This document shows positions 52,771 to 60,236 of a stretch of 64,000 nt of DNA, one piece after another. Position 1 is the first letter of the stretch; each line of letters begins with the position of its first letter. The translations under genes were made by a program, and so were the position numbers. The notes beneath the pieces were generated by a model that saw only the letters and a list, made by a program, of their open reading frames with translations, did not search any database and was not told where the DNA came from. Origin of the DNA: Aquimarina acroporae (GTDB lineage Bacteria; Bacteroidota; Bacteroidia; Flavobacteriales; Flavobacteriaceae); the NCBI RefSeq assembly GCF_023195925.1, contig NZ_JALPRE010000020.1, positions 32,196-96,195 of the forward strand. The letters are read 5' to 3'.

Positions 52771-52877
52771 TCTGATTAGGTTTACTTAACACAAATGTAA
52801 CTTTTTTTTAACCAAAAAATAGAATTTCAATGTTAAGGATTGCATTGGGTAAAAACAAACTAGTAGTTTGTTATAAA

Positions 52878-53915
52878 TCAGCTATTGTTAGAGGTGTTCA
52901 TTTGATGTTCTAAACAAGCTTTAAATCGATCTCTATCATCGACATAGAATGCAAGGGTTTCGAAGGTTTTCTTTATTCCATACAAGCCAACTAGAGTATG
53001 TTTTTTCTTCAAAGTAATAACCACATTATGTGTTTCTAATTCACCCAAAGGAGATAATTTCCTTACAGCATCATTCAAGACTATATCTTTACTGTTTAGA
53101 GTTATGCTTTCTATATTCGAAATCGGTATAGAAGTCTCGCTAAGAATTCCGTATCTTAAATGTAGTGTATTCTCATCAATAACGAAGGGTCGCTGCATTA
53201 ATGATTTTAGAAAACCAAAAATCTGAAAACTGGAATAAACACTTAAAATAGTTGCTATCCAAGCAGCAATTATACTCCATTTTATTAGTAGAATATGCAA
53301 TACATAGGTTTCAATTGCTATTATGGGTATTAAGGCAACTAATAAAGAAATTGTGCCACTGTTTTTGTGGTAAGAGAATTCATTTTTCTTAAGTACTCTT
53401 TTCTTCCAGGAAATGAAACCATAATACAATACAGCTAGTTCCATCGCCAGTAAAGTACTTACTTTCCCCGGAAAAACTTCACGACAGGAATCCTTAAGTG
53501 CAGCGAAAAAATCTGGAGTTTGTTTAGCATTGTTTCGATATGATTTTAGAGTTTGCCGCACTTTATAAAATATAAAAGTCGCTACTCCCAATTCAATGAT
53601 GGGAAAAACCCATGTTTTAATCCAGCTCAATATCGACTGGTGTTCTTTTGGGATAATATTGGAAGCTATAATGATTCCTAAAACAAATACCGGAACTGCG
53701 GTAATTTTTGGAATATTTTTCTTTCTTATTAAGAATAGATAAATAAGAGGACTTGTTAGAAGTAAATCCAGCGTTATAGCCTTAGAAAGCGCAGCCGTAT
53801 TCACATGAAACAATTTTGATGAGGTAATCAAAACCATTAGCCCCATGATAAGTAATGGTATACCAAATATGAATAATTTACTCGAAATTCTCGTTCTCAT
53901 CTGTGTTTTGCTCAT
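52878..53915 (-). CDS. Polytopic membrane protein with PH-like C-terminal domain
   Basis: A 345-aa protein with seven or eight hydrophobic helices over residues 10-250, then a C-terminal bacterial PH-like region (about 255-335): VIDENTLHLRYGILSETSIPISNIESITLNSKDI. A start at 53900 (MRTRISSK) is equally possible. The longer start overlaps the Coa1-like gene upstream by 38 bp, so the two are coupled. Function unknown. Confidence 0.65.
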   Translation of the reverse strand: MSKTQMRTRISSKLFIFGIPLLIMGLMVLITSSKLFHVNTAALSKAITLDLLLTSPLIYLFLIRKKNIPKITAVPVFVLGIIIASNIIPKEHQSILSWIKTWVFPIIELGVATFIFYKVRQTLKSYRNNAKQTPDFFAALKDSCREVFPGKVSTLLAMELAVLYYGFISWKKRVLKKNEFSYHKNSGTISLLVALIPIIAIETYVLHILLIKWSIIAAWIATILSVYSSFQIFGFLKSLMQRPFVIDENTLHLRYGILSETSIPISNIESITLNSKDIVLNDAVRKLSPLGELETHNVVITLKKKHTLVGLYGIKKTFETLAFYVDDRDRFKACLEHQMNTSNNS

Positions 53916-54330
53916 AACCCAATAAATCTATTTGTTCATCAGTCTCAGAAATAATGACATACATATCAGAATAGTTCCATTCATCATTTTGTTTGGTTCC
54001 AACTACATATAACCTTGCTTTTCCTTTAGGTCCTTTAATAGGAACAGAAATATTTGCATCTCCCACACCATTGGTAAAAGAAATTTTGCCCTGCATGATA
54101 CCATCGGTCTCTATAGGTTCTCCTAAAATATCGACTACATATGTGTCTTCTTGAGCCTTAGTAAGTGCTTGTTTGTAAGGGTCAGAATTGGTCATAATTT
54201 CACTTACCCCAAAAATGAGTGATCCTAAAAAAACAAAAAATAAAATGATAATTGTGAGGCATCCGCCTAAAGGAACTGCCCAGCCCCAGTTCCTGGCAAA
54301 CCAACTTTTTTTTGGAGTATAATCTTCCAT
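53878..54330 (-). CDS. Coa1-like (cytochrome c oxidase assembly factor 1 family) membrane protein
   Basis: This 150-aa protein has a single N-terminal membrane helix (about 16-40, GWAVPLGGCLTIIILFFVFL). A Coa1-type domain follows (YKQALTKAQEDTYVVDILGEPIETDGIMQGKISFTNG; GKARLYVVGTKQNDEWNYSDMYV). Many bacterial proteins with this fold have no link to cytochrome oxidase, so the family name is structural only. It overlaps the PH-like membrane protein gene and probably works with it. Confidence 0.75.
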   Translation of the reverse strand: MEDYTPKKSWFARNWGWAVPLGGCLTIIILFFVFLGSLIFGVSEIMTNSDPYKQALTKAQEDTYVVDILGEPIETDGIMQGKISFTNGVGDANISVPIKGPKGKARLYVVGTKQNDEWNYSDMYVIISETDEQIDLLGYEQNTDENENFE

Positions 54331-54448
54331 AGAAAATATATAATATTTGGTTGTACTTATATGTAGCTATTCTGCTGTTTTTGTTACTAAAATACTCCTA
54401 AAAAATCATAAAAAATGCAGAACTATTGAAGAAAATAGAACAAACCGT

Positions 54449-54456
54449 TACATTTG
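54449..54456 (+). promoter_or_regulatory. -7 box of the ketosynthase gene
   Basis: TACATTTG matches TAnnTTTG; the predicted start near 54462 leaves a leader of about 9 nt before the TTG start codon at 54471. Confidence 0.55.
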
Positions 54457-54470
54457 CCAAAACTTAAAAA

Positions 54471-55640
54471 TTGCAGCAGCCAATATCTATTACGGGGATA
54501 TCATCTATATCGCCCTTAGGAGTTTCGACCGAAGAAATTTGGGCCAATTATCAAACCTCAAAGCATTGTATTTCTTTGAAAGATTTTGATGGTAATCCTG
54601 CTTTGGTAGCAGAGCTTGATGATGACACTAAAGCTATCATTGAAGAATTGCGATCTGAGAGTGATCACTTTAAGCCTTTAGATAATTCGGTACTATATGG
54701 GATCTATGCTTCCAGGAAAGCAATTGAAAATGCAGGATGGACAAGTAATAAAGATTTTGGAATTAATGTAGGCTCCTCAAGAGGCGCCACTCATCTATTT
54801 GAGAAATATCATCAAGAATTTATAAAAACTGGAGTGTCATCTACATTGAGTTCACCAACAACAACTCTAGGGAATATATCTTCTTGGATTGCGCATGATT
54901 TGCAAAGTAACGGTCCCGAAATAAGTCATTCTATTACCTGTTCTACAGCATTACATGCTATATTGAACGGTGTTGCCTGGATACAATCAGGACTTACAGA
55001 TACTTTCTTGGCAGGAGGTAGTGAAGCGCCGTTAACTGGATTTACGATAGCACAAATGAAAGCTTTGAAGATTTATGCTTCGGAAGTAGATAAACCTTAT
55101 CCTTGTCAATCACTCAACTGGGAAAAAAAGAGAAACTCTATGTTTCTGGGAGAAGGAGCAGCTATGGTATGTCTTGAAAAAGGAAACGTTGATAATGCTT
55201 TGGCATATATAAAAGGAATTGGGTATGCTACCGAACCTTTAAAACATAATATTTCAATATCCACCGATGCAGATTGTTTTCAAAAATCAATGCAAATGGC
55301 ATTAGGTAATAGTTCTATCGATGAAGTGGATGCTATTGTTATGCATGCACCTGGTACGATTAAAGGGGATAAAGCAGAATATAATGCGATAAAGGCCGTT
55401 TTTAAGGATGAAGTACCTGCATTAACTAGCAATAAATGGAAAATAGGACATACTTTTGGAGCTAGCGGGATTTTAAGTATAGAGATGGCAATTCTTATGT
55501 TGCAATACCAAGAGTTTATACCGGTACCTTTTATTACTTATGAAAGGGTTCCTAAAGAAATACGGAAAATAATGGTGAATGCTGTTGGTTTTGGAGGGAA
55601 TGCCGTTAGTATTTTATTAGAAAAAACGAATCGAAATTAA
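54471..55640 (+). CDS. Beta-ketoacyl synthase in the biotin cluster
   Basis: The 389-aa thiolase-fold condensing enzyme begins at a TTG codon: the residues right after it (QQPISITGISSISPLG) are the conserved ketosynthase N-terminus and no ATG is nearby. The catalytic triad is intact: C157 (ITCSTALHA), H292 (VMHAPGTIKGDKAEYNAI) and H327 (KIGHTFGASGILSIEMA). It is shorter than FabF/FabB (about 410) and divergent. Placed between bioFDA and bioB, with no bioC or bioH seen, it probably serves pimelate-moiety synthesis for biotin. That role is inference. Confidence 0.85.
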   Translation: MQQPISITGISSISPLGVSTEEIWANYQTSKHCISLKDFDGNPALVAELDDDTKAIIEELRSESDHFKPLDNSVLYGIYASRKAIENAGWTSNKDFGINVGSSRGATHLFEKYHQEFIKTGVSSTLSSPTTTLGNISSWIAHDLQSNGPEISHSITCSTALHAILNGVAWIQSGLTDTFLAGGSEAPLTGFTIAQMKALKIYASEVDKPYPCQSLNWEKKRNSMFLGEGAAMVCLEKGNVDNALAYIKGIGYATEPLKHNISISTDADCFQKSMQMALGNSSIDEVDAIVMHAPGTIKGDKAEYNAIKAVFKDEVPALTSNKWKIGHTFGASGILSIEMAILMLQYQEFIPVPFITYERVPKEIRKIMVNAVGFGGNAVSILLEKTNRN

Positions 55641-55744
55641 CAAAACGTACAAGTTTGTTGTTATTAAAAACTTCGAATTTGATGTTACTAAGTTGTGTAT
55701 TTTGATTTTAAACAATTACTTTTGAACACTTACATTTCTTTTTT

Positions 55745-56848
55745 ATGAGCGTTATTAGACACGATTGGACAAAGCAAGAGATTCTAGATATTTATAATAA
55801 ACCTCTTATGGATTTGCTTTATGAAGCAGCCACAATTCATAGAGAACATCACGACCCTAACACGGTTCAGGTTTCAACCTTATTATCTATAAAAACAGGA
55901 GGGTGTCCCGAAGATTGCGGGTATTGTCCTCAAGCTGCTAGATATCATACCGATATTGAAGGTAATGACTTAATGAGTGTACAGCAAGTAAAAGCTCAGG
56001 CGTTGCGTGCTAAGTCTTCAGGTAGTTCTCGTGTATGTATGGGTGCGGCCTGGAGAAATGTGAAAGACGGGCCAGAATTTGAAAATGTACTGGAGATGGT
56101 TCGTACAATCAACAAATTAGATATGGAAGTTTGTTGTACTTTGGGGATGATTACAGAAAACCAGGCGCAACGATTGGCAGAGGCAGGTTTATATGCGTAT
56201 AATCATAATCTAGATACTTCTGAAGAGTACTATAAAGAAGTAATTTCGACCAGAGGATACGAAGATCGTTTACAAACGATTGATAATGTTCGTAAAACAA
56301 ATGTTACTGTTTGTAGTGGAGGTATTATAGGTATGGGAGAAGAAGTAGAAGATCGCGCAGGAATGTTGGTAGCGCTTTCAAAACTTAATCCACAACCAGA
56401 GTCGGTTCCTATTAATGCATTAGTTGCGGTAGACGGTACACCTATGGAAGATGAAAAGCCAGTGGCTATTTGGGAAATGATTAGAATGGTAGCCACAACC
56501 AGAATAATAATGCCAAAAACCCAAGTTAGGTTATCTGCAGGAAGAACTGAAATGAGTAGAGAAGGGCAAGCGATGTGTTTCTTCGCAGGAGCAAATTCTA
56601 TCTTCGCAGGAGATAAATTACTAACTACACCTAATCCTGATGTAAATGAAGATATGGAAATGTTCTCTTTACTAGGACTTATTCCACAGAAACCGTTTGT
56701 GAAAAAGGCGCAACCTGAAACTGTTGAAGCTGAAGATTCGAAATTTGAAGCGTTAGGAGAAAAGCCAAAATGGACAAGACCAAGTCATAAGATTGAAAGA
56801 AACGAGTCTGCTAGACAAACTACAAAAGATGTTGTAGCAGATAAATAG
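55745..56848 (+). CDS. bioB: Biotin synthase
   Basis: A 367-aa radical SAM enzyme. The CxxxCxxC cluster is C54, C58 and C61 (GGCPEDCGYCPQA). VCMGAAWRNVKDGP, CTLGMITENQAQRLAEAGL, YNHNLDTS and SAGRTEMSREGQAMCFFAGANSIF are BioB signatures. It inserts sulfur into dethiobiotin, sacrificing its [2Fe-2S] cluster. The extra 40-residue acidic C-terminal tail is common in flavobacterial BioB. It lies 104 bp after the ketosynthase gene and is followed by the cupin gene. Confidence 0.97.
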   Translation: MSVIRHDWTKQEILDIYNKPLMDLLYEAATIHREHHDPNTVQVSTLLSIKTGGCPEDCGYCPQAARYHTDIEGNDLMSVQQVKAQALRAKSSGSSRVCMGAAWRNVKDGPEFENVLEMVRTINKLDMEVCCTLGMITENQAQRLAEAGLYAYNHNLDTSEEYYKEVISTRGYEDRLQTIDNVRKTNVTVCSGGIIGMGEEVEDRAGMLVALSKLNPQPESVPINALVAVDGTPMEDEKPVAIWEMIRMVATTRIIMPKTQVRLSAGRTEMSREGQAMCFFAGANSIFAGDKLLTTPNPDVNEDMEMFSLLGLIPQKPFVKKAQPETVEAEDSKFEALGEKPKWTRPSHKIERNESARQTTKDVVADK

Positions 56849-56871
56849 TTTTAGAATTTTTTTCATAATTA

Positions 56872-57738
56872 GTGAAATTAAATTTAGAGCAAATACCAAG
56901 GGTAAATACGATTACCAAAGAGGAGTTCCTTAAACAATATGTCGCATTACAAAAGCCAGTAGTAATTGAGCGATTGATTGTCGATTGGCCTGCTTTCGAA
57001 AAGTGGAGTTTAGATTATATCAATGAACTCGCAGGAGAAAAAGAGGTTCCGGTTTATGATGACAGACCAATTTCTTCTGAACATAAATTTAATGAAGCTC
57101 ATGCAAAAATGAAGATGAGCGAGTATATTGATTTGTTAAAAAAAGAGTCTACGAACTACAGAATTTTTCTCTATAATTTGCTCAAAGAAGTGCCACGGCT
57201 ACAACAGGATTTTAAGTATCCCGATGTTGGTTTAAAGTTTATGAAGAAATTACCATTCTTATTTTTTGGAGGTAGTGATTCTAAGGTATTCATGCATTAT
57301 GATATTGATCTAGCCAATATATTTCATTTTCATTTCCATGGAGAAAAGCAGTGTATTCTTTATCCACCTTCTGAAACCAAATATTTATATAAAGTTCCGC
57401 ATGCTTTGATTTCTCACCAAGGTATAGATTTTACAAATCCTGATTTGGATAAATGGCCTGCATTAAAAAAAGCTAAGGGGTATATTACCAATTTAAAACA
57501 CGGAGAGACGTTATATATGCCCGAAGGGTATTGGCATCAAATGACGTATTTAACCCCAGGATTCTCCATGAGTATTCGATCAGTACCAAAAAAGTTCTCA
57601 AACTTTGCACAAGCAACCTATAATGTATTTATCATGAGGTATTTTGATAATTTTATGCGTAAACGAAGAGGGCAAAAGTGGATCGATTATAAAAATAATG
57701 AGGCCATTTCAAGGACAAATAAGAGAAATGGATTTTAA
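56872..57738 (+). CDS. JmjC/cupin_8-like domain protein
   Basis: The 288-aa protein starts at a GTG codon (MKLNLEQIPRVNTITKEEFL). It belongs to the cupin_8/JmjC-like group: KPVVIERLIVDWPAFEKWS at the front, the Fe-binding HYDID facial part (about residues 141-145), the FHFHGEKQCILYPPSETKYLY strand pair and a distal His in YMPEGYWHQMTYL. This predicts a 2-oxoglutarate-dependent hydroxylase acting on a protein or small molecule. It follows bioB by 23 bp and may be transcribed with it. Confidence 0.82.
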   Translation: MKLNLEQIPRVNTITKEEFLKQYVALQKPVVIERLIVDWPAFEKWSLDYINELAGEKEVPVYDDRPISSEHKFNEAHAKMKMSEYIDLLKKESTNYRIFLYNLLKEVPRLQQDFKYPDVGLKFMKKLPFLFFGGSDSKVFMHYDIDLANIFHFHFHGEKQCILYPPSETKYLYKVPHALISHQGIDFTNPDLDKWPALKKAKGYITNLKHGETLYMPEGYWHQMTYLTPGFSMSIRSVPKKFSNFAQATYNVFIMRYFDNFMRKRRGQKWIDYKNNEAISRTNKRNGF

Positions 57739-57748
57739 AAATAAAGGC

Positions 57749-57790
57749 AAAAAACTCTAATGATAATAGTTCATCATTAGAGTTTTTTAG
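57749..57790. terminator. Bidirectional terminator at the edge of the peptide region
   Basis: AAAAACTCTAATGAT / ATCATTAGAGTTTTTT (15 bp, 8-nt loop) between the cupin gene and the convergent peptide gene at 57808. Confidence 0.92.
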
Positions 57791-57807
57791 TTTTTATAAT
57801 ATTTTAA

Positions 57808-57972
57808 TTATAAAGTTGGAGTAAATTTTTTAAGGCTATCGTAAATGTCTTTTGCTGCATTATATGCATCGACTACATCGTTAATTAAATCTAATATACC
57901 ATCACCTCCCTCGATAGTTTTCATTTCAGTATTACTTAATTCGCTTACGTTAAAATTACTTAGATTTTTCAT
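57808..57972 (-). CDS. Double-glycine leader peptide a
   Basis: The ATG at 57972 gives 54 aa. Residues 1-23 form a leader (MKNLSNFNVSELSNTEMKTI then EGG) with MKNL start, LS..EM..I spacing and a double-Gly end. The core (31 aa) is acidic then cationic: DGILDLINDVVDAYNAAKDI then YDSLKKFTPTL. It resembles the core of peptide h (DAYDATVEAISD). Probably a bacteriocin-like or RiPP precursor cut after GG during export. It is preceded by the shared promoter element at 58010-58043. Confidence 0.8.
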   Translation of the reverse strand: MKNLSNFNVSELSNTEMKTIEGGDGILDLINDVVDAYNAAKDIYDSLKKFTPTL

Positions 57973-58009
57973 TGTTTTATTTTTTGAATTGATAAAATGT
58001 TTTATGCCG

Positions 58010-58043
58010 TAAACATAATTTGAGATGCTCTCATTTTTTGAGA
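58010..58043 (-). promoter_or_regulatory. Shared peptide promoter element (peptide a)
   Basis: Reading minus: TCTCA-AAAAA-TGAGA, 11 nt, TATGTTTA. The spacer contains another TCTCA half-site. Matches the elements at 59645, 60175, 62261 and 62871. Confidence 0.75.
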
Positions 58044-58069
58044 TATTGATAGTGAAAAACAAAAAGAAT

Positions 58070-58552
58070 TTAGTAGGGAATAAGTTCATTTACCTTGGCA
58101 AAGACAAGTTGGGGTTCCCAACCTCTATACAGTAAATAATCGGTAAGTTTTTTTCTTCTTTTGTTTAAATTAGATTCGTTGAGAGTCGCGCTTTTTTTCT
58201 CTGCGAGGGTATGAAATGCTTCTAGGTATTCTACTTCATTTATTTCTTTGAGTGCGGTTTTGATATTGTATTGAGAAATGTTTCGATATTTCAATTCTCT
58301 AACTATTCTCTGTCTTCCCCATTTTTTTATTCTGAATTTACCACGGGCAAAACTTTGTGCAAAACGTTCTTCGTTTAAAAAGTTATGTTCCAAGAGATGC
58401 ACTATAATTTGATCTCGGGCCTCAGGAATAAGTCTCATTTCATTAAGCTTTTCGGCTACATCTTTATGACACCTTTCCTGATAAGCACAATATCGCTCCA
58501 TTTTTTTGGTAGCTTCGGCAACTGTAATCGATTGTTGAGGTTTTTTGTACAT
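58070..58552 (-). CDS. recX: Regulatory protein RecX
   Basis: A 160-aa all-helical protein with three tandem three-helix repeats typical of RecX (AYQERCHKDVAEKLNEM; FLNEERFAQSFARGKFRIKKWGRQRIVRELK; LTDYLLYRGWEPQLVFAKV). RecX binds and inhibits RecA filaments. The length is normal. It sits inside the peptide region between two peptide transcription units but is a housekeeping gene. Its stop is 27 bp beyond the promoter element for peptide a. Confidence 0.9.
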   Translation of the reverse strand: MYKKPQQSITVAEATKKMERYCAYQERCHKDVAEKLNEMRLIPEARDQIIVHLLEHNFLNEERFAQSFARGKFRIKKWGRQRIVRELKYRNISQYNIKTALKEINEVEYLEAFHTLAEKKSATLNESNLNKRRKKLTDYLLYRGWEPQLVFAKVNELIPY

Positions 58553-58587
58553 CTAGGGGGTAAATATACAAACCTTTTTCTTCAGAC

Positions 58588-59061
58588 TTAAAGTTCTAAA
58601 AGTAGTAGTTGGTTACTAATTTTATCTTTTGTAGTAACCTTGTTTTTTTGTAGAAACTCAATAATACTTTTTTCTCTTTCCGAACCTTTAATACTTGACA
58701 AAAGATGATCCTTTGTCAATGGTTTAATATCTAAGGGAGTAAATTTTGTTTTAAAATAATAGGAGCTCCATAAACCCAAATTAAAACGTTTAGGATATTC
58801 TTTATAAATGTGAATCCAACTATTTGAACCTACAAGCTCACAAAAATTTCCGTTGGGTAATACATTGAAGTAAAAGGGATCAATTTCTTGTGAATCTTGT
58901 ATATCAGACGATAAAATTTGTTCTATGTGTTTATGTTGTATTGGAGCAGATGTATAGAATAATAAAATCTCAATCTGATGAATCATGTCAAAAGCTTGCA
59001 TTTTATTCATGCCTTCAAAATGTTTTGTGATTTCAAGAAGTAGTTGTTCTTTGTTTTTCAT
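58588..59061 (-). CDS. Cytoplasmic protein of unknown function
   Basis: The ATG at 59061 (MKNKEQLLLEITKHFEGM) gives 157 aa; the longer frame adds 28 residues of poor quality that run into the terminator at 59092. It is rich in aromatic and charged residues with a middle beta segment (FNLGLWSSYYFKTKFTPLDIKP) and a Lys-rich helical end. No signal peptide and no GG leader, so it is not a precursor peptide. It lies 35 bp upstream of recX. I do not recognise it. Confidence 0.6.
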   Translation of the reverse strand: MKNKEQLLLEITKHFEGMNKMQAFDMIHQIEILLFYTSAPIQHKHIEQILSSDIQDSQEIDPFYFNVLPNGNFCELVGSNSWIHIYKEYPKRFNLGLWSSYYFKTKFTPLDIKPLTKDHLLSSIKGSEREKSIIEFLQKNKVTTKDKISNQLLLLEL

Positions 59062-59091
59062 GATAATAGTTGGTAGATAAATGTGTTTTTT

Positions 59092-59130
59092 AAAAAATTC
59101 CCCCTTATCACTGAGAAAGAGGGAATTTCG
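59092..59130 (-). terminator. Terminator of the b-c peptide unit
   Basis: AAATTCCC / GGGAATTT pairing across an 18-nt loop, with a T6 run on the minus strand. Confidence 0.55.
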
Positions 59131-59262
59131 ATGTACAAGTAGCACCTTTGCAGGTCTAATTTCACTGACTTGTTCGTTAAAGATTTTATTTAACTAAAGT
59201 TCAATTTTAAGAGTACATGTATTAAACCTGAGATAATTGGTAAATAGAAAGTTATCCCAGTC

Positions 59263-59360
59263 TCAAGGATCACCGTAAGGAGGCCTTAGAAAGGTATTTA
59301 AACTGCCTCCTTTTGAGCAAGTTTTGCATTGCTAAGCCCTAAAGCGTTTAAATTTTTCAT
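59263..59360 (-). pseudogene. Frameshifted double-glycine peptide gene b
   Basis: The annotated frame stops after 20 residues (MKNLNALGLSNAKLAQKEAV, 59298-59360) without a GG. Shifting -1 at the A-run in CTCAAAAGGAGG gives ...LAQKGG followed by SLNTFLRPPYGDP and a TGA (stop at 59263). The restored core shares PPYGDP with PPFGDP of the neighbouring peptide c, so the shifted reading was once coding. It is either a one-base deletion or a deliberate -1 slippage. Confidence 0.6.
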
Positions 59361-59403
59361 GTCTAAAGATTTTAAAACCTGCCTATTATAGACAGGTTGC
59401 TTT

Positions 59404-59577
59404 TTAGTAAGGGAATTGATAATCTTGATCTCTTGGGTCTCCAAAAGGAGGGATTGGAAAGTCATCTCCCAATATAAGATCTTTAAGATCTTTAGTTGGT
59501 GAAGGACAAGGGTCCATTTGACATCCTCCGCTAATACTGCTTAATTCGATGTTTGATAATTCTTGTAAATTTTTCAT
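59404..59577 (-). CDS. Double-glycine leader peptide c
   Basis: 57 aa. The leader MKNLQELSNIELSSISGG (18 aa) is among the clearest in the set. The core begins with cysteines (CQMDPC) and is Asp/Pro-rich (KDLILGDDFPIPPFGDPRDQ, ending FPY). FPIP is shared with peptide j and PPFGDP with frameshifted b. Two Cys four residues apart could form a disulfide or thioether. It has its own promoter element at 59645-59678. Confidence 0.85.
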   Translation of the reverse strand: MKNLQELSNIELSSISGGCQMDPCPSPTKDLKDLILGDDFPIPPFGDPRDQDYQFPY

Positions 59578-59644
59578 GTTTTTTGATTTAATGATTAATG
59601 AATGATGATTGATGAATGTTTTTGTAATTATTTCTTTTACAATA

Positions 59645-59678
59645 CAATAGTAGTTATAGAGTGTCTCATTTTTTGAGA
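59645..59678 (-). promoter_or_regulatory. Shared peptide promoter element (peptide c)
   Basis: TCTCA-AAAAA-TGAGA, 11 nt, TACTATTG, then TAT-TGTAAAAG on the minus strand. Confidence 0.8.
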
Positions 59679-59708
59679 TGTAAGGATTATTTTTTGTATT
59701 TTTTAGAG

Positions 59709-59738
59709 AATAAAAAGCCCTCTACATATTGTAGAGGG
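59709..59738 (-). terminator. Terminator of peptide d unit
   Basis: CCCTCTACA / TGTAGAGGG with TAT loop and TTTTTATT on the minus strand. Confidence 0.85.
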
Positions 59739-59812
59739 TGTAAACTCATACTCAACTTAATTTATGTAGACAAAACATGCTTATATGTTTTGGATGATTT
59801 TTAGTAAGGTAA

Positions 59813-59901
59813 ATCAAAATGATAGTTTACAAAATATTTTTAAATGCTATCCGGCTAATATTCGGGATATTTCATTTCTTAATGAAAACTATCATTTTGA
59901 T
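59813..59901. repeat. Long inverted repeat with structured loop
   Basis: ATCAAAATGATAGTTT (59813-59828) and AAACTATCATTTTGAT (59886-59901) are perfect 16-bp arms separated by 57 nt; the loop holds a smaller pairing (ATCC...GGAT). It lies in the 237-bp gene-free gap 59739-59975 between peptide d and its terminator. The mRNA of peptide d could fold it. Confidence 0.6.
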
Positions 59902-59975
59902 GTATTCCTTAAATGCAACAGTTTTAAAAAACTATATACAATTCGATTTTTGATGATTGATGATGATAACTTGGT

Positions 59976-60131
59976 TTATAGAAGAGGAAGCATGTACTTT
60001 AAGTTGTCAAGCATTTCCATAATTTTTTCCAATTCTGGACATGTTACATCTTCTCCTCCACAACCTCCGTTAATGGTTGTAAGTTCCTCTGATGATAAAG
60101 AGCCGTACTGTTTTAATGTTTGATTTTTCAT
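59976..60131 (-). CDS. Double-glycine leader peptide d
   Basis: 51 aa. The leader (MKNQTLKQYGSLSSEELTTI, NGG) varies at position 4 (Q) but keeps LSSEEL..I and GG. The core begins C-GGEDVT-C, then a Met/Leu-rich helix (ELEKIMEMLDNLKYMLPLL). The Cys pair and hydrophobic end suggest a membrane-active or modified peptide. It has its own promoter (60175-60208) and terminator (59709-59738). Confidence 0.82.
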   Translation of the reverse strand: MKNQTLKQYGSLSSEELTTINGGCGGEDVTCPELEKIMEMLDNLKYMLPLL

Positions 60132-60174
60132 GGTTACTATAAGTTTTAATTATTATTGTGTTGCTTTTACATTT

Positions 60175-60208
60175 CAATAATAAGATATGTTCGTCTCATC
60201 TTCTGAGA
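60175..60208 (-). promoter_or_regulatory. Shared peptide promoter element (peptide d)
   Basis: TCTCA-GAAGA-TGAGA, 11 nt, TATTATTG, then AAA-TGTAAAAG on the minus strand. Confidence 0.8.
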
Positions 60209-60236
60209 TGTACATTTAACTATCCTATATTCATTC

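Noticed and set aside
59229..59265. Sixth copy of the TCTCA/TGAGA element near peptide b
   Set aside because: The half-sites are in the opposite order (TGAGA first) and 27 nt apart, without the 11-nt TAnnNTTG box.
59785..60123. Plus-strand 112-codon open frame across peptide d
   Set aside because: Its second half is the exact antisense of peptide d, whose GG leader, promoter and terminator are all on the minus strand. The first half covers the inverted repeat.
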